Shown: positions 44,294 through 53,745, counted from the stretch's first letter. The stretch: DNA of 64,000 nucleotides from Nevskia soli DSM 19509 (GCF_000711955.1 NZ_JONR01000028.1:11553-75552); one strand, 5' to 3'. A program made the numbers and translations. Notes: generated from the sequence alone by a model not told the origin.

Positions 44294-44923
44294 ATGTCTT
44301 GGACTCGTGATGAAATGGCGTTTCGCGCGGCTAAGGAACTGCGGGATGGCTTTTATGTGAATCTCGGCATCGGATTGCCGACGTTGGTCGCTAACTACAT
44401 TCCCGAAGGGATGGATGTGTGGCTGCAATCCGAGAACGGCCTGCTCGGTATCGGCCCGTTTCCGAAGGAGGATGACGTCGACGCCGATCTGATCAACGCC
44501 GGCAAACAGACTATCACCACCGTGCCCGGCAGCTCTTTTTTTAGCAGCGCCGATTCTTTCGCCATGATCCGCGGTGGCCACATCAATCTGTCCATCCTCG
44601 GTGCCATGCAGGTATCGGAAAAAGGCGATCTGGCCAATTGGATGGTCCCTGGCAAGATGGTGAAAGGCATGGGCGGAGCAATGGATCTCGTTGCCGGCGT
44701 AAAGCGTGTGGTCGTGCTGATGGAGCATACTGCTAAAGGAGGGGAGTTCAAGATCCTACCGGAGTGCTCGCTGCCACTCACAGGTGTCGGAGTGGTCGAT
44801 CGCATCATCACTGAACTGGGCGTGATCGACGTCACCGAAGATGGCCTGCGCCTGGTCGAGTTGGCACCGGGCGTTTCGTCGGCCGAGATGAAGGAGAAAA
44901 CCGGGGTGTCCCTCCTGCTGTGA
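44294..44923 (+). CDS. scoB: Succinyl-CoA:3-ketoacid CoA-transferase subunit B
   Basis: 209-aa beta subunit. The catalytic Glu47 is in LQSENGLLGIGPFP. VNLGIGLPTLVANYIPEGMDV and VKRVVVLMEHTAKGGEFKILPECSLPLTG complete the match. ATG 44294 is two bases after the scoA stop. Together with BKACE and the thiolase at 53746 it would convert acetoacetate to acetyl-CoA. Convergent with the symporter gene. Confidence 0.93.
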   Translation: MSWTRDEMAFRAAKELRDGFYVNLGIGLPTLVANYIPEGMDVWLQSENGLLGIGPFPKEDDVDADLINAGKQTITTVPGSSFFSSADSFAMIRGGHINLSILGAMQVSEKGDLANWMVPGKMVKGMGGAMDLVAGVKRVVVLMEHTAKGGEFKILPECSLPLTGVGVVDRIITELGVIDVTEDGLRLVELAPGVSSAEMKEKTGVSLLL

Positions 44924-44966
44924 CTTGGTGAGGCCCCGGCAAGGTTGGCCCCTTCCGTTCTTTCTT

Positions 44967-46565
44967 TCAATGTTCCTGGACTGCCGCTTCGGCACCGTGG
45001 CCGCTTAGCATGCGCAGCTTGTGGCTCTGGAATGCAGTGCTGTCGATCTTATGTGATCCTCCTAGCAGGGTACCCACCCAGCCGGCGAGGAATCCGCAGG
45101 GGATACTGATGATCCCCGGATTGGCCAGTTGCACCAGTGGCTGCAGGTTGTGCAACAGTAGGCCCTTGGGGCCGATTACCGCCGGACCCAACGCGACTAA
45201 GATGATCGAACTGGCAACCCCCGTGACTACGGTTGCAATTGCTCCGGTATTGTTGAAACGCTCCCAGAATAGCGTATAAAGAATCACGGGCAGATTTGAA
45301 CTGGCAGAGACGGCAAAGGCTAGCCCGACCAGAAACGCCACGTTGAGCGATTGGACGAGCAACGCTAGAGCGATCGCGATGGCACCGAATAGGATCGTGG
45401 CGATACGGGCGAGTTTGACTTGGTCGGTGGTTTTGCCTTTGTGTGCGAAGACCACGCTTGCCAAAATATCATGGGCGATGACCGAGGCAGACGAAATCAT
45501 GATGCCGGAAACGACGGCGAGGATCGTTGCGAAGGCGATTGCCGAGACACAGGCCAATACGATCTCGCCGCCCAGAGTCCCTTGACCGCCGCCGACGGCG
45601 GCTGAAAGCAGCACGACTGCGCTGTTTCCAGCGGGGTTGGCTTTGAGAATAGTACTGTAGCCGACCATTGCCGCGGCGCAGAACCCTAACAGCGAACTGG
45701 TCACCGCGAATGTGGTGATCACCATCAGCGCGACCTTCGCCGAATTTCGGGCTGCAGCCGCAGTGGGCACGGTATAGAAGCGCATCATGACGTGCGGTAG
45801 GCCCGCTGTGCCGAGAGCTAGGGCGAGAGCCAGGGACAGCGTGTCGAATCGGTTGGAAAAATAGGCGCCTGGAGCGAGATAGGTCTCCGGATGCCTCGCG
45901 GTTTGGCGCGCTTGTCCTAATAACAGGTTTAGGCTGAATGAAAAATGCCGAAGTGCGAAGAATAATAGAAGTGTTGCGGCGCACCAGATCAACACAGCTT
46001 TAACGATCTGCACATAGGTCGCCGCGGTCATGCCGCCAAACACGACATATCCGATCATGAGGATTCCGACCAGCAGGATGGCCGCGCTGGCGCTGAGGGA
46101 CGGCACCAGCAGGCTCGCCAGTGCGCCGGCACCGACCAACTGCGCCAGTAAATAGGCGAGTGAGATCAGAAGGGACGACGACGACGTAGCGATGCGTACG
46201 TTCTTGCCTGGCAGGCGGAGGGCGACGACATCGGAGAGCGTGTACTTGCCGCAGTTTCTGATCGGCTCGGCTACCACCAGCAGGATCAAAATCCAGCCGC
46301 TGACGAAGCCGACCTGGTAAATCAGCCCGTCGAAGCCGAAGATCGAGATGAGCCCGGTGACGCCCAGAAACGATGCGGCCGACATGAAGTCGCCAGAAAG
46401 CGCCAGGCCATTCTGCAGAGGGGATAGTGTGCGCCCGGAAACGAAGAAGCCAGAAACTCCTCTGGAGCGTCGCGCTGCCCACCAGGTCAGCAGCGCGCTC
46501 AACGCAATAAACAGAGCCAGCGCAACCAAGCGTAGATTTCCCACCATGCCTGTAGCCTCAGACAT
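44967..46565 (-). CDS. Sodium:solute symporter, ActP-like (acetate/monocarboxylate)
   Basis: 532-aa SSS-family transporter with about 13 membrane helices. ARRSRGVSGFFVSGRTLSPLQNGLALSGDFMSAASFLGVTG is the Na+-symporter signature of ActP-type proteins, and GLPHVMMRFYTVP is conserved. Second gene after a DUF485 partner, with an 8-nt overlap, as in yjcH-actP. Could import acetate or another short carboxylate feeding the catabolic region. Confidence 0.9.
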   Translation of the reverse strand: MSEATGMVGNLRLVALALFIALSALLTWWAARRSRGVSGFFVSGRTLSPLQNGLALSGDFMSAASFLGVTGLISIFGFDGLIYQVGFVSGWILILLVVAEPIRNCGKYTLSDVVALRLPGKNVRIATSSSSLLISLAYLLAQLVGAGALASLLVPSLSASAAILLVGILMIGYVVFGGMTAATYVQIVKAVLIWCAATLLLFFALRHFSFSLNLLLGQARQTARHPETYLAPGAYFSNRFDTLSLALALALGTAGLPHVMMRFYTVPTAAAARNSAKVALMVITTFAVTSSLLGFCAAAMVGYSTILKANPAGNSAVVLLSAAVGGGQGTLGGEIVLACVSAIAFATILAVVSGIMISSASVIAHDILASVVFAHKGKTTDQVKLARIATILFGAIAIALALLVQSLNVAFLVGLAFAVSASSNLPVILYTLFWERFNNTGAIATVVTGVASSIILVALGPAVIGPKGLLLHNLQPLVQLANPGIISIPCGFLAGWVGTLLGGSHKIDSTAFQSHKLRMLSGHGAEAAVQEH

Positions 46566-46902
46566 GACCGTGCATTAGGGAACCTTGAGCGGCGTCGGCG
46601 AGATGTTTGGCAATATGGTCGAAGCGATTCGCCCACCAGCAATAAACCCAGAAGGTGGTGCCGGCGACGACGAGTTGCGCAACGACAACAAGGATGCCGA
46701 ACGAAACGGAGCCGATCGCCTGAGACGACATCAGCTCGGGCAGATATAGCACGCTGATCAGTAGACCGAAATACAAAGCGAGTGAAACACCGGTTAATGC
46801 TCCGACAAAACGCTTGCGGCGCGCCGATGCCACATCGAGCAAAGTCACTACCAGCGCATTCGCCTCGATAGTGGCCGCTCCCTGCGGTTGATCCTGTTGC
46901 AT
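46558..46902 (-). CDS. DUF485 membrane protein (YjcH-like)
   Basis: 114 aa with two transmembrane helices (LTGVSLALYFGLLISVLYL and FGILVVVAQLVVAGTTFWVYCWWANRFD). DUF485 proteins accompany ActP-type symporters. ATG at 46900-46902 with GGGGGAG upstream. Frame extension to 47064 appears non-coding. A half-site GTTTCCATT (46932-46940) of the shared motif lies in its upstream region, weakly supported. Confidence 0.85.
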   Translation of the reverse strand: MQQDQPQGAATIEANALVVTLLDVASARRKRFVGALTGVSLALYFGLLISVLYLPELMSSQAIGSVSFGILVVVAQLVVAGTTFWVYCWWANRFDHIAKHLADAAQGSLMHGHV

Positions 46903-47193
46903 GTCTTTTCTCCCCCTAGATGCGGGCTTTTGTTTCCATTCCGGCGGCGCCACCAGTTCGAGCTGATTGGATCGTCCGTCGTTTGGATCGTCAGGCCTGC
47001 CTTGCGACAGGTTTTTTTGCAGCGCAGCAACTATAAACAACACCCTATATAAGTATATTGTCAATCAAATTCATGAATAGCAAGAGCTAATATCAACCCC
47101 GGAATTCATGCGCAACTAGGTGTAAGGTGTGAGTGCATCGCATTGCTACCGTAATGTGAAACATAAAATCAAAGCAGACTGGCGGGGGGGGCT

Positions 47194-48828
47194 ATGAAGA
47201 ATGCACAGCTAGAGTGGTCGTACTGGCCTGCGGAAGATTCCGACGAGATTCACCCCACTACTATCGGCTCGATCCTTCGGGATGCCGCTACTGCGGCGCC
47301 GAACCGGACCGCAATGGTCAATTGGGCCAGCCACCCTTCGTTGCGAAGGACCTGGACCTTCGCCCAGCTGCTTCGCGATGCAGAGCGGACCGCTCGGGCC
47401 CTACTGCTGCACTTCAGGCCGGGCAGCCACATTGCCATACAGGCACCAAATATCCCCGAGTGGGTGCTCCTCGAACTCGGTGCTGGCTTGGCTGGCATGG
47501 TGATCGTCACCATCAGCCCGAGCGGTCGCGCTCGGGAGCTTGAGTACGTCTTGCGTCAATCCCAGGCCGTGGGCCTGTTCCATGTCGCGGGCTTCCGCTG
47601 CAATCCCATACAACAATGGGTGACGGAAGTGACGCCACTCCTTCCAAACCTTCAGACCTCGTTCGCGATCGAAGCCTGGGACGAATTCCTCTCAAAAGGC
47701 TCGGAAGAGCCGCTGCCTGAAGTTGATCCTTATGCGCCGGCCCAGATTCAGTACACCTCGGGGACGACTGGGGAACCCAAGGGCGCGTTGCTTCATCACG
47801 CCGGGTTAACCAATAACGCCCGGATGGCGATGAAGCGCCTGGGCGTCGGCGCTGGCGACGTTTACGCCCACGGCATGCCCTTCTTCCACACTGCAGGATG
47901 CGTACTTTCAGTGCTGGGTCCGATCCAGGCGGGCGCGACACAAGTGTTTCCGCAAGCGTTCGACTCCGAACTGCTGCTAGGCCTGATCGAGCGCGAACGC
48001 GCCACGCATTTTCTGGGGGTGCCGACGATGTTCGTGTGCATGATCGAACATTTGCGTCAGCGGAAGTACGATTTCTCTTCGCTGAAGGCTGTGTGTTGTG
48101 GCGGTGCGAGCATCGTGCCAGAACTCGCCAGGGACATCGAATCGATCTTCTCCGTTAAGCTCAACTGCCTCTACGGACAAACAGAGTCCTCGCCCGTTAT
48201 CACACAGTCCGGTACCGACGACTTGGAGGAGGATCGCATCAACGCGGCCACCCGACCTTTGCCCCAGACCGCAGTGAAGATCGTCGATCCGTTGAGTGGC
48301 GCAGTGGTCCGCACTGGCCAGATTGGTGAGGTCTGCACGCGCGGCTACTTGGTCATGCACGAGTACTTCGACAAGATCGAGGCCAGCGCTCTGGCCATCG
48401 ACGCGGAGCGCTGGCTGCATACCGGCGACCTTGGGGCGATGGATGAACGTGGCTATATTCGCATCACCGGTCGCCTCAAGGACATGGTCATCCGCGGTGG
48501 TGAGAATCTCTTCCCGGCGGAAATAGAAGCGGTATTAGCCGAATATCCTGGAATTGTCGAAGTTGCAGTGGTGGGTGTGGCGGATGCGAAGATGGGAGAG
48601 GAGCTCGTGGCCTTCGTCCGCATACATGGTGAGCCGCCGAGCGTCGAAGCGCTCAAGGCCTATGTCTGCAAGAGGCTGGCCAAATACAAGACGCCGCGTT
48701 ATTGGAGGTTCGTCGCCGAATTCCCGCTCACCGAATCCGGAAAAATCAAAAAGGCCGTACTGCGTGAGCAGTGGACTCAGGGCACGTTTGCGGAGAACAA
48801 AGCGGGTTCGTTGGGGGCCGCTTCATAA
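47194..48828 (+). CDS. Acyl-CoA synthetase / AMP-dependent ligase
   Basis: 544-aa ANL-superfamily enzyme. P-loop IQYTSGTTGEPKGALL (~residue 186), NCLYGQTES (A5 motif), LHTGDLGAMDERGYIRITGRLKDMVIRGGENLFPAEIE (A7/A8) and the catalytic Lys in ESGKIKKAVLREQW (A10). Would convert a carboxylic acid, ATP and CoA to acyl-CoA. Chain length or ring preference is not readable. ATG 47194 has an odd ribosome-binding region made of eight G (47184-47191). Divergent from the DUF485 gene across ~290 bp of AT-rich DNA. Confidence 0.92.
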   Translation: MKNAQLEWSYWPAEDSDEIHPTTIGSILRDAATAAPNRTAMVNWASHPSLRRTWTFAQLLRDAERTARALLLHFRPGSHIAIQAPNIPEWVLLELGAGLAGMVIVTISPSGRARELEYVLRQSQAVGLFHVAGFRCNPIQQWVTEVTPLLPNLQTSFAIEAWDEFLSKGSEEPLPEVDPYAPAQIQYTSGTTGEPKGALLHHAGLTNNARMAMKRLGVGAGDVYAHGMPFFHTAGCVLSVLGPIQAGATQVFPQAFDSELLLGLIERERATHFLGVPTMFVCMIEHLRQRKYDFSSLKAVCCGGASIVPELARDIESIFSVKLNCLYGQTESSPVITQSGTDDLEEDRINAATRPLPQTAVKIVDPLSGAVVRTGQIGEVCTRGYLVMHEYFDKIEASALAIDAERWLHTGDLGAMDERGYIRITGRLKDMVIRGGENLFPAEIEAVLAEYPGIVEVAVVGVADAKMGEELVAFVRIHGEPPSVEALKAYVCKRLAKYKTPRYWRFVAEFPLTESGKIKKAVLREQWTQGTFAENKAGSLGAAS

Positions 48829-49016
48829 CCCTTGATCTCGGCTAGTAGGTGAGCAGACCGCGCTCGTTGCGGCGGTTCGGAAGGCAACGAGCCCCTTAGA
48901 CATTGTATAAACAAGACATTGATTATCTCGCATGGCCATCGATTACATCTATACCAAACGGCAGAATCGATGTATGCTAAATGCAGTCCAAGGCATTGTT
49001 GCGTCGCAGCAAATGT

Positions 49017-49042
49017 CTCGAGGCGAGGCTAGTCGCCTTGAG
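49017..49042 (+). promoter_or_regulatory. Inverted repeat before lysR
   Basis: CTCGAGGCGA-GGCTAG-TCGCCTTGAG (10-bp stem with one G-U type pair) 31 bp before the LysR start. It may be a leader hairpin or an autoregulatory site. Confidence 0.45.
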
Positions 49043-49073
49043 ATAACAAGTCGTATCGGGAGGAGAACCCACC

Positions 49074-49952
49074 ATGGAACTGCGTCAAATCCGTCACTTC
49101 ATCGCGGTTGCGGAATCCGGTAGCTTCACCAAAGCGTCCGAGCGGGTCTCGATTTCCCAGCCAGCGCTTTCTGCAAGCATCGCGAAGCTGGAGGCGGAGT
49201 TCGACGTCAAGCTCCTGGACCGGCGCCGTGCGCGTGTGGTCCCAACCGCCGCTGGCGTGCGCCTTATCGAGAAGGCCAATTCCATCTTGCTGGTATGCAA
49301 TTCCGTGAAGGCGGATGTGCGGAGCGTTGCCAAGCCGCGGTCAGTGCGTATCGGCGTGCTTCGGACCTTGTCGGCGCGCGCAATCTCAAATTTGATCAAA
49401 TCGTTCCGGCGCCACAATCCGGGTCTCGCCGTCGGCCTATTCGATGGCACGTCGGTAGAACTGTCGAAGCTGCTATCAGAGCATCGCCTGGATGCGATCA
49501 TCACGATCGCTGAGGACGACATGCCGCAGGAGTTCAAGTCACGCGTCCTGTTTAAGGAGAGATTCGTGCTCGCGGTGCCGTCTGATCATCGTTTCGCCAA
49601 CGAGCCTAGCGTCAAGCTCAGCGATCTGCAGGGTGAGGCATTCATCACGCGCTCCAGCTGCGAAACGTTCAAGGAAACGACCAAGGTGTTTGCCGAACGC
49701 GGTGTGAAGCCACGTGTGGCTTTCAAAACCGATCAGGATGACCGCGCCCTATGCCTGGTCAATGCCGGCGTTGGACTATCGATTGTGCCCGAGCTGTTCA
49801 CGATGCAGGGCGTCGTCCAGGTCAAATTCTCCGACTTCGATCTCCACCGTTCGGTGTGCCTGCGATGGATGCCCGACAATATTGATGAACAGCTGCAGGA
49901 GTTCGTCAAGATCGTGTCGAGCCACGATTGGCGCGCGCCCACGATTCAATAA
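49074..49952 (+). CDS. LysR-family regulator
   Basis: 292 aa. MELRQIRHFIAVAESGSFTKASERVSISQPALSASIAKLEAEFDVKLLDRR is the classical LysR helix-turn-helix. The rest is a periplasmic-binding-protein-like effector domain. ATG 49074 preceded by GGAGGAG. Same strand as the acyl-CoA ligase and separate from it by 245 bp. It may control the ligase region or the neighbouring catabolic genes. Confidence 0.92.
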   Translation: MELRQIRHFIAVAESGSFTKASERVSISQPALSASIAKLEAEFDVKLLDRRRARVVPTAAGVRLIEKANSILLVCNSVKADVRSVAKPRSVRIGVLRTLSARAISNLIKSFRRHNPGLAVGLFDGTSVELSKLLSEHRLDAIITIAEDDMPQEFKSRVLFKERFVLAVPSDHRFANEPSVKLSDLQGEAFITRSSCETFKETTKVFAERGVKPRVAFKTDQDDRALCLVNAGVGLSIVPELFTMQGVVQVKFSDFDLHRSVCLRWMPDNIDEQLQEFVKIVSSHDWRAPTIQ

Positions 49953-50087
49953 GCCAGCTGCAACGGCTGGCTCAACGAAAAAGACTACTGATCTGATTGG
50001 AGGGTGGCGCTGTCGTCCTCCAACAATTTCATTTATGTGGCGAATAAAAACAAACGATTGGATTAGTTGACGACCTCCACCTAGGAT

Positions 50088-50102
50088 CGTTTAGATCAAA
50101 CG
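50088..50102. promoter_or_regulatory. Small palindrome CGTTT-AGATC-AAACG
   Basis: 15-bp dyad in the 445-bp gap (49953-50418) between the LysR and AraC genes. Possible operator. Target unknown. Confidence 0.35.
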
Positions 50103-50292
50103 ACGCCTATGTTTATTCCGGCGGCGAATTGGAACAAATACGGCCGCTCTTGGAGGAGTTCAATGCATACCAATATAGTCGGCGGCGATTGTCGGCGCGA
50201 GCATTGCGACACGTCTATCGGGCTTCTGCATCTCCCCGGTTAAGTCCCTCCAAGCGGTACTGGGAAATTTATTTTTGAACACCCTGTAGCAA

Positions 50293-50333
50293 CAGGATTT
50301 CCAGCAATTTGCCCCCGCGCTGGAAATCCTGTG
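50293..50333 (+). other. 14-bp perfect inverted repeat with 13-nt loop
   Basis: ACAGGATTTCCAGC (50293-50306) pairs with GCTGGAAATCCTGT (50320-50333). Flanking CACCC/GGGTG extend it with a bulge. No U-run follows, so it is more likely an RNA structure or protein-binding dyad upstream of the GlxA-type gene than a simple terminator. Confidence 0.6.
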
Positions 50334-50418
50334 GGTGATTATGGCCGGGTGAAGTGTCGAAAGGCGCTTCACCGCGGCTGTCTTTTAATGGACAAATATG
50401 AATTCCGAAGGAGGCCGG

Positions 50419-51426
50419 GTGAGCGGAGTAAGATCCTCATCAGTGGCGCACCAGCCTCGACGGATTGTGGCTATCCTGGCCAAAAGTGGCGAGCCCGCCT
50501 TCGATCTCTCCTGCGTCATACAGGCATTATCGACCGCCAACGAGCATCTGCCGGCGCGCTGCCGCCCATATTGCGTCGAGCTCCTCACCGCCGCTGGTGG
50601 AACCCTCGAGACGTCAGGAGGCCTGCTGCTCCGATCAAAAGCGATCCACGATGCTTCGGACGAGATCGATACGCTGGTGATCTGCGGCAACTATACGCGC
50701 AGCCTCGATCCCCGGGTGATCCTCTGGGTTGACCAGATCGCAACTCGTGCCAATCGCGTGTGTTCGTCATTCGGAGGGATCTTTACCCTTGCGGAGGCCG
50801 GCTTGCTGCGCGGCCGAAAGATTGCCGCGCACTGGACGCAGAGCATCGAAATCCTCCGACGCTATCCGACCGCGTTGCTTATGCCGGACGCCATCGTGGT
50901 TCGCGACAGCAAACTCTGGACTTGTTCCGGTGGCACCGGCAGCATCGATCTGGCAATGGCACTGATTGAGAACGACTACGGGCGAGAAGTTTCCAGGCAG
51001 GTGGCGATGGATCTGGTGGTGTTTTCGCCGCGAAGCGGCGGGCAACTCCAGTTTAGCAAGGTACCGGTCTGGTCACAGAAGAGCAATGCTCGGTTTACCA
51101 CTCTGGTGCGCTGGATGAACGAAAACTTGAGCCAGAGTCTGACCGTGGACGATCTGGCAGAACAGTTAAACATCGGCTCACGGCACTTCTCACGGCTGTT
51201 CACGGACGCCTGCGGCAGGTCGCCAGCGTCCTTCGTTGAAGCCCTGCGCGTCGAACGCGCCAGAGAGCTTCTCGAAGAAGGTTGTAAGAAGGCGTTGGTG
51301 GCGACCCGCTGCGGCTTCACCACGGAAGAGCGTATGTTCGACGCCTTCCTACGCCAGCTTCATGTGTCTCCAACCGAGTACCAGCACAATTTCTCGACGC
51401 AGCCTTTGTTCAACGCGTACGGTTAA
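50419..51426 (+). CDS. GlxA-family AraC regulator with DJ-1/PfpI domain
   Basis: 335 aa. The N-terminal DJ-1/PfpI-like domain has RIVAILAKSGEPAFDLSCV and the nucleophile-elbow-like ANRVCSSFGGIFTLAEAGLL plus AAHW. The C-terminal AraC domain has two helix-turn-helices (LTVDDLAEQLNIGSRHFSRLFTDACGRSPASFVEALRVERA). GTG 50419 directly after AAGGAGG is favoured. ATG 50398 lacks a good signal. A regulator between two catabolic segments, followed immediately by tatA. Confidence 0.88.
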   Translation: MSGVRSSSVAHQPRRIVAILAKSGEPAFDLSCVIQALSTANEHLPARCRPYCVELLTAAGGTLETSGGLLLRSKAIHDASDEIDTLVICGNYTRSLDPRVILWVDQIATRANRVCSSFGGIFTLAEAGLLRGRKIAAHWTQSIEILRRYPTALLMPDAIVVRDSKLWTCSGGTGSIDLAMALIENDYGREVSRQVAMDLVVFSPRSGGQLQFSKVPVWSQKSNARFTTLVRWMNENLSQSLTVDDLAEQLNIGSRHFSRLFTDACGRSPASFVEALRVERARELLEEGCKKALVATRCGFTTEERMFDAFLRQLHVSPTEYQHNFSTQPLFNAYG

Positions 51427-51453
51427 TCGCAGCAGAATATGAAGGAGAATCTC

Positions 51454-51705
51454 TTGGGTGGAAGTCTGAGTATCTGGCACTGGATGATCGTCTTGGTCAT
51501 CGTCATGGTTGTATTCGGCACTAGAAAGCTGCGAAACGCCGGCGGTGATCTTGGAGCCGCGGTGCGTGACTTCAAGGTTGCAGTGAAGAATGGGGAAGCA
51601 GAGGGCGCAGCTTCGGCGGCAGCACAGCCTCTAGGTATAGTCGCGGAGCACAACATCTCCGCGCAGCAGAGAAAGGAGGATTTATTCAATCCTCCTCCGT
51701 CCTGA
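51454..51705 (+). CDS. tatA: Solitary TatA/E-type twin-arginine translocase subunit
   Basis: 83 aa. GGSLSIWHWMIVLVIVMVVFG is the short membrane helix and TRKLRNAGGDLGAAVRDFKVAVKNG the hinge and amphipathic helix of TatA/E. TTG 51454, six nt after AAGGAG, gives the canonical start (GGSLSIWHW). ATG 51439 would overlap the ribosome-binding site. No tatB or tatC follows. Two Tat-signal DUF1329 proteins and a Tat-type chloroperoxidase lie in the window. A dedicated TatA for exporting them is plausible (inference). Confidence 0.92.
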   Translation: MGGSLSIWHWMIVLVIVMVVFGTRKLRNAGGDLGAAVRDFKVAVKNGEAEGAASAAAQPLGIVAEHNISAQQRKEDLFNPPPS

Positions 51706-51935
51706 CCCCGATAGCCGGCAAGTTAGCGGCTAGGCGGGAGCGTAGTTACAGGAGTCGGCGCAGACGCCAATTTTCGAGCAGTAGGTGGCGTTCGGAAAGC
51801 GCTTGATTACCGTCAGGATAGGTATTCTCGGTGCTCGGCTCCTGATAAAGAGCCGCCACTACCGGCGGCGAAACTGCCACATCGCTTTGACCGCTTCTGC
51901 TTATTGTTCCTGTATATAGGGGCCATAAAAATAAT

Positions 51936-51952
51936 GAGTTTTCCATCTGGAA
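51936..51952 (+). promoter_or_regulatory. Shared regulatory motif, copy 3 (GAGTTTTCCATCTGGAA)
   Basis: 174 bp before the semialdehyde dehydrogenase start. It contains a clean dyad TTCCA-TC-TGGAA. Region 51706-52125 otherwise shows small GC-rich hairpins (51837-51869) and no gene. Confidence 0.6.
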
Positions 51953-52125
51953 GGCTAGAGCCTAAGCTCAAAGGAATCGGCCGTGCGTTGGGCACGGTGG
52001 AAGTATGGCATCCAGGTGTCAAAGCGCTTGCTCAGGTACGTTTTGCGGCCTGATTGAATCAGTCAGTTACGAAGCCGGCGTCCAAACCGCTCCGGCGCCA
52101 AAGTTTTCAACCATCGGAGATGTAA

Positions 52126-53532
52126 ATGACGTACCAAACGATCAATCCCGCCACGGGCGCCGTGGTTAAGACGTTCCCGGGCATTTCCAACGCCGATCTC
52201 GATCGCGCAGTGACCAAGGCGCATGAGTGCTACACGAAGGACTGGAGCCGTCGCTCGATTAAGGACCGCGCCAAAATTCTGTCGGCCGCTGCCGCCAAGC
52301 TCCGCGAGAAGGCGGACGAGTATGCGAACTACATCACCCTGGAAATGGGCAAGCTGCTCGGTGTGGCCCAGGCGGAAGTGCAGCTGTCCGCGTCGATTCT
52401 GGACTACTACGCCCAGAACGCAGAAGAATTCATGAAAACCCAGCCGGTCCCTGGCGTACCGGGCGCTGTGCTGGAGACGCGCCCCATCGGTGTGATCTTT
52501 GGCATTGAGCCCTGGAACTTCCCCTACTACCAAGTTGCGCGAGTTGCCGGTCCTCAGTTGATGGTAGGCAACACGTTGATCATCAAGCATGCCGAAAACG
52601 TGCCGCAGTGCGCCCTCGCCTTCGCGCGCTTGTTCGAGGAAGCTGGCGCTCCTGAAGGTGCCTTTACCAATGTCTTCGCCTCCATCGACCAGGCCGGCCT
52701 GGTGATCGATGATCCGCGCGTTCGCGGCGTCACCGTTACCGGCAGTGAGCGTGCCGGCGCCGCCGTCGCCGAGCGCGCGGGCCGCGCGCTGAAAAAGACC
52801 GTGATGGAGCTGGGTGGCAGTGATCCGTTCATTGTGTTGGAAGACGCGCCGCTCGAGAACGCCATGGACATGGCGGTGTTCGGTCGCATGTTCAACACAG
52901 GCCAGAGCTGCGTCGGCTCCAAGCGCATCATCGTCGTCGGTAAGGAGCGGGGTAAGCAATTCCTGGAAGGTTTCACAGCGCGTATGGCCTCTCTCACTGC
53001 CGGCGATCCGACCGACGGCAACACGACCCTCGGGCCGGTCTCATCCGAACGCGCGATGAACCTGCTCCTCGATCAGATCGATGGCGCGCGCAAGGGCGGC
53101 GCTAAGGTCACCACCGGCGGCGGTCGCGTCGACCGTCCGGGCTTCTATGTCCAGGCGACGGTTCTTACCGACATCAAGCCGAGCAATCCGGTGTACTCCC
53201 AGGAGTTGTTCGGACCGGTCGCTTCCCTCTATGTTGTGGACAGCGACGAGGAGGCAATCAAGCTGGCAAACGATTCCCCCTACGGGCTCGGCGGCGTGGT
53301 GTTTTCTGCTGACATGGAACGCGGCCGCCGCGTCGCCGAGCAGGTCGACAGCGGCATGGTCTGGGTCAACCAGCCGGCTTGGACCGGCCCGGAGTTGCCG
53401 TTCGGCGGCGTCAAGAATTCCGGCTTTGGTCGTGAGCTGGCGGAAGTCGGCTTCGGCGAATTCGTCAACCGTAAGATGATCAGTGTCGTTCCGAGCGGCT
53501 CGGCTCCTTGGGGCCCAGTTCCGGTCAAGTAA
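52126..53532 (+). CDS. NAD(P)-dependent succinate-semialdehyde dehydrogenase-like aldehyde dehydrogenase
   Basis: 468 aa. Catalytic Cys262 in FNTGQSCVGSKR and Glu228 in VMELGGSDPFIV. GVIFGIEPWNFPYYQV and the C-terminal ELPFGGVKNSGFGRELAEVGFGEFVN fit the succinate-semialdehyde dehydrogenase group (GabD/Sad type). The subgroup often accepts other aldehydes. ATG 52126 with GGAG. Carries its own motif-bearing promoter and ends at a hairpin. Confidence 0.92.
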   Translation: MTYQTINPATGAVVKTFPGISNADLDRAVTKAHECYTKDWSRRSIKDRAKILSAAAAKLREKADEYANYITLEMGKLLGVAQAEVQLSASILDYYAQNAEEFMKTQPVPGVPGAVLETRPIGVIFGIEPWNFPYYQVARVAGPQLMVGNTLIIKHAENVPQCALAFARLFEEAGAPEGAFTNVFASIDQAGLVIDDPRVRGVTVTGSERAGAAVAERAGRALKKTVMELGGSDPFIVLEDAPLENAMDMAVFGRMFNTGQSCVGSKRIIVVGKERGKQFLEGFTARMASLTAGDPTDGNTTLGPVSSERAMNLLLDQIDGARKGGAKVTTGGGRVDRPGFYVQATVLTDIKPSNPVYSQELFGPVASLYVVDSDEEAIKLANDSPYGLGGVVFSADMERGRRVAEQVDSGMVWVNQPAWTGPELPFGGVKNSGFGRELAEVGFGEFVNRKMISVVPSGSAPWGPVPVK

Positions 53533-53609
53533 GGTCGATCACCTCGGGCCGGCGCTGAAGCCGGCCAGCGAACGGGTAATTGAGCCGAACCGTATGGGCG
53601 GTATCAACG

Positions 53610-53655
53610 AAGGCCCGTGACTTGGCGCTTCGGCGGCTCCGAGTCACGGGCCTTT
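53610..53655 (+). terminator. Hairpin terminator between aldehyde dehydrogenase and thiolase genes
   Basis: Perfect 13-bp stem AAGGCCCGTGACT (53610-53622) / AGTCACGGGCCTT (53642-53654), loop 19 nt, followed by only a short T-stretch. Attenuation rather than full termination is possible. Confidence 0.6.
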
Positions 53656-53745
53656 GCTGTATCCGCGCCAATCTCAGCGCGAGCTCCAGCCCACGGGAAT
53701 TGCCGGGCGGTCTGGGGAACCAGTTCCACGCAAGAAGGAAATTCT

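Noticed and set aside
52063..52959. 298-codon minus-strand frame opposite the aldehyde dehydrogenase
   Set aside because: Shadow of a gene with intact catalytic residues. His/Arg-rich and without family.
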